A DNA stretch of 64,000 nt, taken from assembly GCA_023954015.1 (NCBI GenBank), contig JAMLIS010000006.1:124001-188000 (forward strand). The letters are read 5' to 3'. Of the stretch, positions 29,470 through 38,604 are shown in pieces (position 1 is the first letter of the stretch; every line of letters begins with the position of its first letter). The translations under genes and the position numbers were made by a program. The DNA is from Burkholderiaceae bacterium. GTDB taxonomy: Bacteria; Pseudomonadota; Gammaproteobacteria; Burkholderiales; Burkholderiaceae_E. The notes beneath the pieces were generated by a model, which worked only from the letters and a program-made list of their open reading frames with translations, was not told where the DNA came from and made no database searches.

Positions 29470-30510
29470 CTACCTACGCCGCGATCGCACCCGGGCCTCG
29501 CCGGCCTCCGCCTTCGGTTCGCGCGCGAGCAGTGAAACGACCGCTTCGCGCGGCCCGAGCCTGCCCTGCAACACCGCGTTCACCGCCGCGACGATCGGCA
29601 TCTCGACGCCGAGCCGCGCGGCGAGCAGGTCGGCGGCCGATGCGCAGGCGACGCCTTCGGCAACGTGGCCGAGCCGTCCGACGATCGCCTCGAGCGGCTC
29701 GCCGGAAGCGAGCGCGATGCCCACGCGCCGATTGCGCGAGAGGTCGCCGGTGCTGGTCAGCACGAGGTCTCCCAGGCCCGTGAGCCCCATGAACGTCTCG
29801 GGGCGCGCGCCGGCGGACGCGCCCAGCCGCGCGATCTCGGCAAGGCCGCGCGTGACCAGGGCCGCGCGCGCGTTCTGCCCGAGCGCAAGGCCGTCGCAGA
29901 TGCCGGAGGCGATCGCCATGACGTTCTTCAATGCGCCGCCGAGTTCGACGCCGACCACGTCGTCGCTTCGGTAGATGCGCGCGGCGCCGTGGTGCAGGGC
30001 CTGCACCGTCGTCGCCTGGAGGGAGTCGTCGCGCGAAGCGACCGTCAGCGCCACCGGCAGTCCGGCGGCCACTTCCTGGGCGAAGCTCGGCCCGGAAAGG
30101 ACGCCGCCCGCGGCCGATCGCAGCGTCTGTGCGGCGACCTCGTGCGGCAGCAGCCCGGTGCCTGCCTCGAGCCCCTTGCACAGCCAGACGACTCCGATGC
30201 CGGCCGTGCTGCGCGCCAGTCGAGCATCGAGCGCGACGAGCGTCGGGCGCAGGCCGGCGACCGAGGTGGCCACGACGGCCAGCGAAGGACCGGACTCGTC
30301 GAGCCAGTCGCAGGCGTCTTCGATTTTCGCCACGGCGCCGATGCGCGACGCGAGATCGACTCCGGGCAGGTAGCGCTCGTTGCGCCGATTGCGGCGGATC
30401 GCCTGCACGAGCGCCGGATCGCGCGCCCAGAGAAGGACTTCGTGCTGCAGGGCCGCGTGGCAGGCGAGCGCCGTTCCCCAGGCGCCCGCGCCGAAGATCG
30501 CGATGCGCAT
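29470..30510 (-). CDS. gpsA: Glycerol-3-phosphate dehydrogenase [NAD(P)+]
   Basis: GpsA reduces dihydroxyacetone phosphate to sn-glycerol-3-phosphate for phospholipid synthesis. The 346-residue product starts with the dinucleotide loop IFGAGAWGTALA. It contains WLCKGLE, the LSGPSFAQEV substrate motif, ELGGALKNVMAIASGI with the catalytic lysine, and GLGDLVLTSTGDLSRNR. ATG 30510 begins exactly at the conserved N-terminus. It ends the rhodanese-grxC-secB-SH3-gpsA run, as in many proteobacteria (grxC-secB-gpsA). Confidence 0.96.
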   Translation of the reverse strand: MRIAIFGAGAWGTALACHAALQHEVLLWARDPALVQAIRRNRRNERYLPGVDLASRIGAVAKIEDACDWLDESGPSLAVVATSVAGLRPTLVALDARLARSTAGIGVVWLCKGLEAGTGLLPHEVAAQTLRSAAGGVLSGPSFAQEVAAGLPVALTVASRDDSLQATTVQALHHGAARIYRSDDVVGVELGGALKNVMAIASGICDGLALGQNARAALVTRGLAEIARLGASAGARPETFMGLTGLGDLVLTSTGDLSRNRRVGIALASGEPLEAIVGRLGHVAEGVACASAADLLAARLGVEMPIVAAVNAVLQGRLGPREAVVSLLAREPKAEAGEARVRSRRR

Positions 30511-30514
30511 GGGG

Positions 30515-31015
30515 CTAGCGCCCCCAGACCTCGACCGACTCGACGTAGCCGGCCGCTCCGCCCGGATACCGCACGTGCACCCAGCCGGCGGGCGACTCGT
30601 CGTCGACGACCTCGAGCAGCACGCCGCGCTCGACCTGGACGAGCAGTTCGGCATTGCGCTGCGGCGCGCGCCGCACCGCAGCCAGGGTGCTGGCGATGAC
30701 GTGGCGCGCGGCCCCCAGGTCGCCGCGCTCGATCCACAGGATGTCGCCCGAGAGGTCGCGCACCTTCACCCAGCCCGCCACCGACGAGACTCGCTCGAGC
30801 GGCGTGCCGCGCGGCACGAGGTAGAGCTTGCGAGCGTGCTCGGAGGGACCGTCGTAGAGCACGCCGGCCGCGCTCGTCACCTCGCGGAACTCGGCGGCCA
30901 GCGCCGCCGGTGCGCCCTGGGCGAGCGCGATCGCCGCGACGGCGGCGAAGAACGGTGCACGGCGCCGCCGACGCTCGCCGGCATGCCGCGACGCAGACTG
31001 CCGGCGTGCATGCAT
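30515..31015 (-). CDS. Exported SH3-domain protein
   Basis: The 166-residue protein has a strongly basic n-region and a signal sequence ending about residue 40 (ALAAE). Two bacterial SH3-like repeats follow: one around VLYDGPSEHARKLYLVPRGTPLERV and a second around AAVRRAPQRNAELLVQVERGVLLEV, each with the tryptophan of a GWVKVRD/GWVHVRY closing strand. Periplasmic SH3 proteins of this type bind cell-wall or protein partners; the ligand is unknown. It lies 5 bp upstream of gpsA and 5 bp after secB. Confidence 0.8.
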   Translation of the reverse strand: MHARRQSASRHAGERRRRRAPFFAAVAAIALAQGAPAALAAEFREVTSAAGVLYDGPSEHARKLYLVPRGTPLERVSSVAGWVKVRDLSGDILWIERGDLGAARHVIASTLAAVRRAPQRNAELLVQVERGVLLEVVDDESPAGWVHVRYPGGAAGYVESVEVWGR

Positions 31016-31020
31016 CGCGG

Positions 31021-31527
31021 TCAGTGCGTCGAGCCGCCGGAACCGTTGCCACCCGCCGAACCGGTGCGGCCCGCTGCCGACTCGCCCTGCTCGGCCTGCA
31101 ACTGCTGCAGCCGCTGCTGGTAAAGCCCCTCGAAGTTGATCTCGGCAAGGTGAATCGGCGGGAAACCGGTGCGCTGCACGGTGTCGGCGACGTTCGAGCG
31201 CAGGTACGGATAGACGATGTTCGGGCAGACGACGTTCACCAGCAGCGGCATCTGCTCTTCGGGCACGTTGCGGATCTCGAAGATGCCGCCCTGCTTCGCC
31301 TCGATCAGGAAGGCGACCTTCTCGTCGACCTTCGTCGTGATCGTGATCGTGACCGTCGCTTCGAAGATGCCGTCGGCGACCTGCTCGCTGCCGACGTCCA
31401 TCTGGATTTCCACGCTCGGCTGCTGGGTCTCGAGGAAGATCTGCGGCGCATGCGGAAGCTCGACCGACAGGTCCTTCAGGTAGACGCGCTGGATCGCGAA
31501 GACTGGGGCTTGCGCCGTTTCGGTCAT
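31021..31527 (-). CDS. secB: Protein-export chaperone SecB
   Basis: SecB is the cytosolic tetrameric chaperone that holds preproteins unfolded and hands them to SecA. The 168-residue product has the family pattern [22 protein letters not shown], the acidic SecA-contact region ([16 protein letters not shown] strand, then [12 protein letters not shown]), and [34 protein letters not shown] broken into the usual helices. The C-terminus is a Gly/Ser-rich tail ending GGSTH rather than the basic SecA-zinc-binding tail seen in E. coli. Confidence 0.95.
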   Translation of the reverse strand: MTETAQAPVFAIQRVYLKDLSVELPHAPQIFLETQQPSVEIQMDVGSEQVADGIFEATVTITITTKVDEKVAFLIEAKQGGIFEIRNVPEEQMPLLVNVVCPNIVYPYLRSNVADTVQRTGFPPIHLAEINFEGLYQQRLQQLQAEQGESAAGRTGSAGGNGSGGSTH

Positions 31528-31606
31528 GAGTGGTCCTCGAAAGGCCGGCGCGGCGGACGGCCGGATGGAGACGGAGAAGGGACGCGGCGCCCGCCGCGCC
31601 TCGCGT

Positions 31607-31867
31607 TCAGCCCTGCAGCATCGGCAGGAGCTTGCCCGCGCGGTCGAGCGCGGCCAGGTCGTCGTAGCCGCCGACGTGCTGCTCGCCGATGTAGATCTGC
31701 GGCACCGTTCGCCGGCCCGTGCGCTCGATCATCGCGTCCCGCTGCGCGGGATCCTGGTCGATGCGGACCTTCTCGATGTCCTCGACGCCGCGCGCCCGCA
31801 GCAGCTGCTCGGCACGCTGGCAGTACGGGCAGACGGCGGTGCTGTACATGACGACTTTGGCGCTCAT
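31607..31867 (-). CDS. grxC: Glutaredoxin 3
   Basis: An 86-residue dithiol glutaredoxin that reduces disulfides using glutathione. The active site is CPYC (residues 13-16) in [15 protein letters not shown], followed by the cis-proline TVPQIYIG and the glutathione-contact GGYDDLAAL. Length and motifs are those of GrxC. It lies between a membrane rhodanese and secB in a leftward operon. Confidence 0.96.
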   Translation of the reverse strand: MSAKVVMYSTAVCPYCQRAEQLLRARGVEDIEKVRIDQDPAQRDAMIERTGRRTVPQIYIGEQHVGGYDDLAALDRAGKLLPMLQG

Positions 31868-31940
31868 CGAATTTCCCTCATCGCATTCCCCTCATTGAAT
31901 CCCGTCGTCGAATCCCCTCTGGCGCGGCGAGGCGGGCAGG

Positions 31941-32345
31941 CTACCTGACGACCGGCAGGCCGGCCTGGCGCCAGCCTTCGAGGCCTCCCGCCAGATTGAA
32001 CACGTCCGTACGCCCCGCCCTGCGCAGCATGCCGGCCGCCCGCGACGACGACATGCCGGAGGTGCAGCAGACCAGGACCGGCTTGTTCGCCGGCAACTCG
32101 CCCGCGCGCTTGTCCAGCTCCGCGAGCGGAATGTTGCGCGCGTTCGGCAGATGACCGGCGGCGAACTCGGCCGGCGCACGCACGTCGAGCACGACGGCGC
32201 CGGAGTCGTTGATCAGTCGCGTCGCCCCCAGCGTGTCGAGCGACGCTCCGCCGGAGGTGCCGCGCGCGATGAGCGGCCAGGCCAGCATGGCGCCCGAGAC
32301 GACCGCGATCACGATGAGGACGATGTTGTCGAGAACGAAATCCAC
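31941..32345 (-). CDS. Membrane-anchored rhodanese-like protein
   Basis: The 134-residue protein starts at GTG 32345 with one membrane helix (residues about 5-25), then a single rhodanese domain: VVLDVRAPAEFAAGHLPNARNIPL, the active-site loop CCTSGMSSSRAA with the catalytic cysteine, and NLAGGLEGWRQAGLPV. Such proteins transfer sulfane sulfur, possibly to glutaredoxin encoded next. No good ribosome site precedes the GTG. It is divergent from gpmA, 82 bp apart, and heads the grxC-secB-gpsA run. Confidence 0.85.
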   Translation of the reverse strand: MDFVLDNIVLIVIAVVSGAMLAWPLIARGTSGGASLDTLGATRLINDSGAVVLDVRAPAEFAAGHLPNARNIPLAELDKRAGELPANKPVLVCCTSGMSSSRAAGMLRRAGRTDVFNLAGGLEGWRQAGLPVVR

Positions 32346-32427
32346 GGAGAACCCGGTGCGCGGCGCGAGCCGAAAACCGCGGATTATAGAATAGCGATCC
32401 TCCCCAGCCGCCCGGACCGCCCGCCCC

Positions 32428-33177
32428 ATGACGCACCGGATCGTCCTGCTTCGCCACGGCGAGAGCCAGTGGAACCTCGAAAACCGCTTCACCGGCTGGA
32501 CCGACGTCGATCTCACCGAGACGGGACGCCGGGAAGCGCGCCGCGCCGGCGAGCTGCTGAAGGCCGAGGGCTTCGATTTCGACCTCGCCTTCACGTCGGT
32601 GCTGCGCCGTGCGATTCGCACGCTGTGGATCGTCCTGGACGCGATGGACCGCATGTGGATCCCGGTGGTGCCCGACTGGCGCCTGAACGAGCGGCACTAC
32701 GGCGCACTGCAGGGGCTCGACAAGGCCGAGACGGCAGCGCGTTTCGGCGACGAGCAGGTGCTCGTCTGGCGCAGGGCCTACGCGATCGCCCCCGATCCGC
32801 TTCCGGACGGCGACCCGCGCCTGGCGCAGAACGATCCGCGCTACGCGTCGCTGCGCCCCGGGCAGATTCCGCGCACCGAGTGCCTGCGCGACACGGTGGC
32901 GCGCGTCGTGCCGTACTGGAACGAGGCGATCGCGCCGGCGGTGCGCAGCGGTCGCAACGTGCTGGTCGTCGCGCACGGCAACTCGCTTCGTGCGCTCGTG
33001 AAATACCTGGACGGGATCAGCGACGACGAGATCGTCAAGCTGAACATTCCCACCGGCCGGCCGCTCGTCTACGAGCTGGACGAATCGCTGCGGCCGATCG
33101 CCCGCCGCTACCTGGGAGACGCCGGCGAGATCGAAGCGGCGATGGCAGCCGTCGCCGCGCAAGGCAAGGCGCGCTGA
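32428..33177 (+). CDS. gpmA: 2,3-bisphosphoglycerate-dependent phosphoglycerate mutase
   Basis: GpmA interconverts 3- and 2-phosphoglycerate in glycolysis. The 249-residue product has the histidine-phosphatase signature [10 protein letters not shown] with the phosphorylated histidine near residue 10. [16 protein letters not shown] and the second histidine in [16 protein letters not shown] follow. The C-terminal region, common to cofactor-dependent forms, ends AAQGKAR. It is convergent with nothing; ctpA follows after 180 bp on the same strand. Confidence 0.96.
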   Translation: MTHRIVLLRHGESQWNLENRFTGWTDVDLTETGRREARRAGELLKAEGFDFDLAFTSVLRRAIRTLWIVLDAMDRMWIPVVPDWRLNERHYGALQGLDKAETAARFGDEQVLVWRRAYAIAPDPLPDGDPRLAQNDPRYASLRPGQIPRTECLRDTVARVVPYWNEAIAPAVRSGRNVLVVAHGNSLRALVKYLDGISDDEIVKLNIPTGRPLVYELDESLRPIARRYLGDAGEIEAAMAAVAAQGKAR

Positions 33178-33357
33178 GCCGAGGCGTTGCGCGAGGGATC
33201 GAGGCGTTCCCCGACGGACGGGGCGTTGTCCGAGGGAAATTCCGCGGAAAAATTCGCCTGCTGCGAGACGGCTGCGGTTTATACTCGTGCGCGGTCGCAG
33301 ACGGCGTTTTCGCGTGGCGTGTTTCTTGCGCCGGCCGCTCTGCGCGAAGGGAATCCA

Positions 33358-34770
33358 ATGAAGGGTACGTTCAAGCCTCTCGGCCTTCTGTCGGCTGGTG
33401 CGATCGCCGGCGTGCTGATCAGCCTCGGGCTGACGGCCGTCGCGCAGCGCGAGCCTGCCACGACGCTGCCGCTCGAGGAGCTGCGCCAGTTCACGGAAGT
33501 GTTCGGCGCGATCAAGGCAAACTACGTCGAGCCGATCGAGGACAAGCGGCTCATCACCGAGGCGATCGGCGGCATGCTGTCCGGCCTCGATCCGCATTCG
33601 GCCTATCTCGATGCGGAGGCGTTCAGGGAACTGCAGGTCGGCACGCAGGGCGAGTTCGGCGGCCTCGGCATCGAGGTCGGTACCGAGGACGGCTTCGTCA
33701 AGGTGGTCGCGCCCATCGAGGACACCCCGGCCGCGCGCGCCGGCGTCAAGGCGGGCGACCTGATCGTCCGTATCGACGACAAGCCCACCAAGGGCCTGTC
33801 GCTGAACGACGCGGTGAAGCTAATGCGCGGCAAGCCGCAGACCACCATCACGCTGACGCTGTCTCGCAAGGGCGAGAACCAGCCGCTGATCGTGCCGATC
33901 GTGCGCGACGTCATCCGCGTGCAGTCGGTGAAGTCGAAGCAGCTCGACAACGGCGTCGGCTACGTGCGCGTCACCCAGTTCCAGGAGCACACGGTCGAGA
34001 ACCTCGTCAAGGCGCTCGATGCGCTCGCGGCGAAGAACTCGCTCCACGGCATCGTGCTCGACCTGCGCAACGACCCCGGCGGCCTGCTGCACGGCGCGGT
34101 GGGCGTGTCGGCCGCATTCCTGCCGCCGAAATCCACCGTCGTCACCACCGACGGGCGCACCGAGGACGCGCGCCGCAAGTACGTCGCCAGCCCCGAGGAC
34201 TACCTGCGCGGCATGCGCGAGGATGTCGTCGCCCGGGTCCCATCCGCCGCGAAGACGGCGCCGATGGTCGTACTGGTGAACGCCGGCTCGGCGTCGGCTT
34301 CCGAGATCGTCGCCGGCGCGCTGCAGGATCACAAGCGCGCCGTGGTGCTGGGCACGCAGACCTTCGGCAAGGGTTCGGTGCAGTCGATCCTGCCGCTGTC
34401 GAGCACCACGGCCATCAAGCTCACCACGGCGCGCTACTACACGCCGAACGGGCGCTCGATCCAGGCCAAGGGCATCACCCCCGACTACCTGGTCGAGGAA
34501 ACGCCCGACGGCGACCTGAACGCGTTCCGGCTGCGCGAGGCCGACCTGAACCGGCACCTGAGCAACGACAAGGACACCGAGATCCGCTCGGCGATCCCCG
34601 ACCCGGCCGAGTTCGCCGGGCAGAAGGATCGCAAGCCGGTCGAATACGGCTCGGGCGACGATTATCAGCTGCAGCAGGCGCTGAACTTCCTGAAGGGCGT
34701 CGAGGTCGTCGTCGCGCGCAAGGACGACGCGGTAGCCGCGGCGCCGATGCAGAAGGTGCCCGCGCGCTGA
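33358..34770 (+). CDS. ctpA: S41 C-terminal processing peptidase
   Basis: CtpA-type serine proteases trim periplasmic proteins, including cell-wall hydrolases. The 470-residue product has an N-terminal signal/anchor (about residues 8-28). A PDZ domain follows around EFGGLGIEVGTEDGFVKV to AGDLIVRIDDK, and then the S41 core with DLRNDPGGLL. The catalytic Ser-Lys dyad lies in NAGSASASEI and the LGTQTFGKGSVQ loop. GAAGGG precedes ATG 33358. A strong terminator follows the stop codon. The last ~30 residues are low-complexity. Confidence 0.94.
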   Translation: MKGTFKPLGLLSAGAIAGVLISLGLTAVAQREPATTLPLEELRQFTEVFGAIKANYVEPIEDKRLITEAIGGMLSGLDPHSAYLDAEAFRELQVGTQGEFGGLGIEVGTEDGFVKVVAPIEDTPAARAGVKAGDLIVRIDDKPTKGLSLNDAVKLMRGKPQTTITLTLSRKGENQPLIVPIVRDVIRVQSVKSKQLDNGVGYVRVTQFQEHTVENLVKALDALAAKNSLHGIVLDLRNDPGGLLHGAVGVSAAFLPPKSTVVTTDGRTEDARRKYVASPEDYLRGMREDVVARVPSAAKTAPMVVLVNAGSASASEIVAGALQDHKRAVVLGTQTFGKGSVQSILPLSSTTAIKLTTARYYTPNGRSIQAKGITPDYLVEETPDGDLNAFRLREADLNRHLSNDKDTEIRSAIPDPAEFAGQKDRKPVEYGSGDDYQLQQALNFLKGVEVVVARKDDAVAAAPMQKVPAR

Positions 34771-34794
34771 TCGCCGCTTGCGCCTATCATCGAA

Positions 34795-34820
34795 GGCCGC
34801 GCCTCGCGCGGCCTTTTTTT
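34795..34820 (+). terminator. Rho-independent terminator after ctpA, abutting the next start codon
   Basis: An 8-bp perfect GC stem (GGCCGCGC at 34795-34802, GCGCGGCC at 34806-34813) with a 3-base loop is followed by seven T residues (34814-34820). It begins 24 bp after the ctpA stop. The T tract ends one base before the ATG of the ThiF/MoeB gene, so the hairpin occupies that gene's leader and leaves no room for a normal ribosome site. Confidence 0.92.
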
Positions 34821-34821
34821 C

Positions 34822-35646
34822 ATGAACGACGAACAGCTGCTCCGCTACAGCCGCCACATCCTGCTCGACGAGATCGGCGTCGAGGCGCAGCAGCGGCTGC
34901 TCGAGGCCAGCGCGCTGGTCGTCGGCGCCGGCGGCCTGGGCTCGCCGGCGGGGCTGTACCTGGCTGCGGCAGGAATCGGTCGCATCGTGCTCGTCGACGA
35001 CGACCGCGTCGATCTCACCAATCTGCAACGGCAGATCCTGCACCGCCAGGATCGCGTCGGCGAGCCGAAAGCGGATTCGGGCCGGCGCACGATGCTCGAG
35101 CTGAACCCCGGGATCGAGGTCGAGCCGATCGTCCAGCGGCTCGACGACGCAGCGCTCGACGCGCTCGTGCGCCGCGTCGACGTCGTGCTCGACTGCTGCG
35201 ACAATTTCCCCACGCGCCAGGCGATCAACCGCGCCTGCGTCGCGCACGCGGTCCCGCTGGTGTCGGGCGCCGCGATCCGCTTCGACGGCCAGGTCGCGGT
35301 GTACGACACGCGACGCGACGACTCGCCGTGCTACCACTGCCTGTTCCCGGAAGGCGACGAAGTCGAGACGGTGCTGTGCGCGACGATGGGCGTGTTCGCC
35401 CCGCTCACCGGCATCGTCGGCACGATGCAGGCGGCCGAAGCGCTGAAGCTCGCCGGCCGCTTCGGCGAGCCGGCCGTCGGCCGGCTGATGCTGATCGACG
35501 CGCTGGCGATGCAGTGGCACGAGGTACGGGTGCCGCGCGATCCGTCGTGCCCCGTCTGCGGCGTGCGGCCCGCCTCGACCGCTCGCAGCGCGGCGAGCCG
35601 CGGCTCGCCGGCGGCGTCCACCGGGGACCGCGCCGATCCGGGCTGA
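34822..35646 (+). CDS. moeB: ThiF/MoeB/HesA family adenylyltransferase
   Basis: This E1-like enzyme activates the C-terminal glycine of MoaD or ThiS for sulfur transfer in molybdopterin or thiamine synthesis. The 274-residue product has the N-terminal LLRYSRHILLDEIG signature, ATP loop GAGGLGSPAGLYLAAAGIG, DDDRVDLTNLQRQI, and the metal/catalytic region DCCDNFPTRQAINRAC. A later CxxC-type pair is in CPVCGV. MoeB and ThiF cannot be told apart here. The start codon follows a terminator T tract directly. Confidence 0.9.
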   Translation: MNDEQLLRYSRHILLDEIGVEAQQRLLEASALVVGAGGLGSPAGLYLAAAGIGRIVLVDDDRVDLTNLQRQILHRQDRVGEPKADSGRRTMLELNPGIEVEPIVQRLDDAALDALVRRVDVVLDCCDNFPTRQAINRACVAHAVPLVSGAAIRFDGQVAVYDTRRDDSPCYHCLFPEGDEVETVLCATMGVFAPLTGIVGTMQAAEALKLAGRFGEPAVGRLMLIDALAMQWHEVRVPRDPSCPVCGVRPASTARSAASRGSPAASTGDRADPG

Positions 35647-35713
35647 GCAGTTGGGAACGAATCCGGCGCGATCGTCGTGCGGGTCGCCGCGCGCCGGTAC
35701 ACTCGGCGAAGCG

Positions 35714-37624
35714 ATGCACACCGATTCCCTCCTCGTCGACGTCACCGCCGAACGCGATCCGCGCACGGTGCTGCGCGACGTCTTCGGCCACGACGCGTTC
35801 CGCGGCGACCAGGCGGCCATCGTCGATCACGTCGTCGCCGGAGGCGACGCGCTCGTGCTGATGCCCACCGGCGCCGGCAAGTCGCTGTGCTACCAGGTCC
35901 CGGCACTCGTGCGCGACGGCACGGGTGTCGTCGTCTCGCCGCTGATCGCGCTGATGCAGGACCAGGTCGACGCGCTGCGCGAGCTGGGCGTACGCGCGGC
36001 GTTCCTGAACTCGTCGCTCGCCGGGCGCGACGCGGCAGCGGTCGAACGTGCGCTGGTCGCCGGCCAGCTCGACCTGCTCTATGTCGCCCCCGAGCGACTG
36101 CTGACGCCGCGCTGCCTCGAATTGCTCGAACGCACGCGCATCGCGCTGTTCGCGATCGACGAGGCGCATTGCGTCTCGCAGTGGGGCCACGATTTCCGCC
36201 CGGAATACCTGCAGCTGGCCGTGTTGCACGAGCGCTTTCCGCGCATTCCGCGCATCGCGCTGACCGCGACGGCGGATGCACTCACGCGCGCCGAGATCGT
36301 CGAGCGACTCGCGCTGGCGCGCGCGCGCAGCTTCGTCTCGAGCTTCGACCGCCCGAACATCCGCTACCGTATCGTCGAGAAGGCCGACGCGCGCCGCCAG
36401 TTGCTCGCCTTCCTCGCCGGGCACTCGGGCGAGGCCGGCATCGTCTACTGCGCCACGCGCGCGAAGGTCGACGACACCGTCCGGTGGCTCGTCGAGCACG
36501 GCGTCGACGCACTCGCCTATCACGCGGGGATGGACGCGGCCGCGCGCAGCGCGAACCAGATGCGCTTCCTGCGCGACGACGCGGTCGTGATGGTCGCGAC
36601 GATCGCCTTCGGAATGGGCATCGACAAGCCCGACGTGCGCTTCGTCGCGCACCTCGACATGCCGCGCAGCGTCGAGGGCTACTACCAGGAGACCGGACGC
36701 GCCGGGCGCGACGGCGACCCGGCAGAGGCCTGGATGGCCTACGGCCTGGCCGACGTCGTGCAGCAGCGCCGCTTCATCGACCAGTCGGAGGCCGGCGAGG
36801 CGCACAAGCGCGTGTCCACCGGCAAGCTCGACGCGATGCTCGGCCTGGCCGAGACGATCGGCTGCCGGCGCGTGCAGCTGCTCGGCTATTTCGGCGAGAC
36901 GAGCCTGGGTTGGAGTAACTGCGGAAACTGCGACAACTGCCTGGAGCCGCCGCAGCCCTGGGACGCGACCGACGCGGCGCGCAAGCTGCTGTCGTGCATC
37001 TATCGCGTTCGCCAGGCCAGCGGCTTCGGCTTCGGCGCGCAACACATCGTGTCGATCCTGCGCGGGCAGGCCACGCCGCGCGTCGTGCAGCACCGGCACG
37101 ATGCGCTGAGCACCTTCGGGATCGGCGCCGATCTCGACGAAACGGCCTGGCGCGCGGTGCTGCGCCAGCTGATTGCCCAAGGGCTGGTGTCGGTCGACTA
37201 CGCGCGCCACCAGGTGCTCGTGCTCACCGAAGCGAGCCGCGCGCTGCTGCGTGGCGAACGCACGCTGCAGATGCGCAGGCCCCAGGCGCCCGGACGCACG
37301 CGCGCAAAGCGCGCGCGACGCGACGCGGTGCCGGCCGGCGCAGCCGAAACGGGCGCCGCCGCGCAGCGCGCGCTCGATCCGCGCGACGTGGCGCTCTTCG
37401 AGCGACTGCGCGCATGGCGCCGCGCACTGGCCGCCGAGCGCGGCGTGCCGCCCTACGTGGTATTTCCCGACAGGACACTGCGTGAGATCGCGTGCGAACG
37501 ACCGCAGTCGGTGCACGGACTGGCCGCGATCGACGGCGTCGGCACGCACAAGCTCGAGGCATACGGGCAGGCGATCCTCGAACTCGTGCGCAACGAAGCG
37601 CCGCCGATGGCCCGACCCACCTGA
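35714..37624 (+). CDS. recQ: ATP-dependent DNA helicase RecQ
   Basis: RecQ unwinds DNA 3'-5' during recombination repair. The 636-residue product has helicase motif I LMPTGAGKSLCYQ, motif II DEAHC, motif III TATAD, and motif VI ETGRAGRDG. The RQC zinc motif is SNCGNCDNCLEPP, a winged helix follows, and the C-terminal HRDC domain is around residues 545-620. ATG 35714 is preferred over an upstream in-frame ATG because TACACT, a possible -10, lies at 35698-35703. Its stop is followed closely by the exported aldo/keto reductase. Confidence 0.94.
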   Translation: MHTDSLLVDVTAERDPRTVLRDVFGHDAFRGDQAAIVDHVVAGGDALVLMPTGAGKSLCYQVPALVRDGTGVVVSPLIALMQDQVDALRELGVRAAFLNSSLAGRDAAAVERALVAGQLDLLYVAPERLLTPRCLELLERTRIALFAIDEAHCVSQWGHDFRPEYLQLAVLHERFPRIPRIALTATADALTRAEIVERLALARARSFVSSFDRPNIRYRIVEKADARRQLLAFLAGHSGEAGIVYCATRAKVDDTVRWLVEHGVDALAYHAGMDAAARSANQMRFLRDDAVVMVATIAFGMGIDKPDVRFVAHLDMPRSVEGYYQETGRAGRDGDPAEAWMAYGLADVVQQRRFIDQSEAGEAHKRVSTGKLDAMLGLAETIGCRRVQLLGYFGETSLGWSNCGNCDNCLEPPQPWDATDAARKLLSCIYRVRQASGFGFGAQHIVSILRGQATPRVVQHRHDALSTFGIGADLDETAWRAVLRQLIAQGLVSVDYARHQVLVLTEASRALLRGERTLQMRRPQAPGRTRAKRARRDAVPAGAAETGAAAQRALDPRDVALFERLRAWRRALAAERGVPPYVVFPDRTLREIACERPQSVHGLAAIDGVGTHKLEAYGQAILELVRNEAPPMARPT

Positions 37625-37638
37625 GAACGTGTGAACCA

Positions 37639-38604
37639 ATGCGAAGCGATCGACGCCGATGGGTTCTCGCTGCCGCATCGATGCCGCTGCTGGCGGCCGG
37701 CCGCGCGCATGCGCAGGCCGCTGCAGTCGTACCGCAGGCGCTGCCCGTCGAGCGGCTGGCCGCCGAACGGCTCGCCGAAGGCGGCGACGCGCAAGCGTTG
37801 CGCAAACCCGTGCCCTCGACCGGCGAACTGCTCCCCGTGATCGGCCTGGGTACGGCGCGCCGCTACGACGAGGCGTCGCCGGTGCTGCGCGAGACGCTCG
37901 AGCGCTTCGCCGGATCGGGCGGGCGAGTGGTCGACACGGCTCCTTCGTACGGCCGCGCCGAAGAAGTCGTCGGCGAGATCGTCGAGGCGGCCGGCCTGCG
38001 CGAAAAGCTGTTTCTCGCAACCAAGGTCGGCGCCGAGGGACGCGAAGCCGGACGCGCGCAGATCGAGCAGTCGTTTCGCCGGCTGCGCACGACGCGCATC
38101 GACCTCGTCGCCGTCCACAACCTGCGCGACGTCGGCACGCAGCTGAAGACGCTGCGCGAATGCAAGGACGAGGGGCGGATCCGCTATCTCGGCATCACGA
38201 CCTCGTTCCATGCGCAGTACCCCGACTTCGAACGCGTGATGCGAAGCGAGCGGCTCGACTTCATCCAGGTCGACTACGCGCTCGACAACCGCACAGCCGG
38301 CGAGCGCATCCTGCCGCTCGCGCTCGAGCGCGGGATCGCGACGATGGTCAACCTGCCCTTCGGGCGCGGACGGCTGTTCCGCGCGGTACAGGGCCGGCAG
38401 CTGCCGGAATGGGCGGCCGACATCGGCTGCACGAGCTGGGCGCAACTTTTCCTGAAATACATCGTCTCGCACGAGGCGGTGGTCTGCGCGATCCCCGGTA
38501 CCGCGAAACCCGAGCACGCACGGGACAATGCCGGCGCCGCTCGCGGCCCGATGCCGGACGCCGCCGAGCGGCGCCGGATGGAACGCTTCGTCGACGCGCT
38601 CTGA
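37639..38604 (+). CDS. Aldo/keto reductase with an export signal
   Basis: The 321-residue protein carries an N-terminal RSDRRRWVLAAASMPLLAAG segment ending near AHA, a Tat- or Sec-type signal. An aldo/keto reductase TIM barrel follows: VIGLGTARRYD, VVDTAPSYGRAEEVVGE with Asp and Tyr, KLFLATKVG with Lys, and DLVAVHNLRD with His. Exported members of this family are unusual because NADPH is cytoplasmic; Tat export would require cofactor loading before transport. Substrate unknown. It starts 14 bp after recQ. Confidence 0.78.
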   Translation: MRSDRRRWVLAAASMPLLAAGRAHAQAAAVVPQALPVERLAAERLAEGGDAQALRKPVPSTGELLPVIGLGTARRYDEASPVLRETLERFAGSGGRVVDTAPSYGRAEEVVGEIVEAAGLREKLFLATKVGAEGREAGRAQIEQSFRRLRTTRIDLVAVHNLRDVGTQLKTLRECKDEGRIRYLGITTSFHAQYPDFERVMRSERLDFIQVDYALDNRTAGERILPLALERGIATMVNLPFGRGRLFRAVQGRQLPEWAADIGCTSWAQLFLKYIVSHEAVVCAIPGTAKPEHARDNAGAARGPMPDAAERRRMERFVDAL

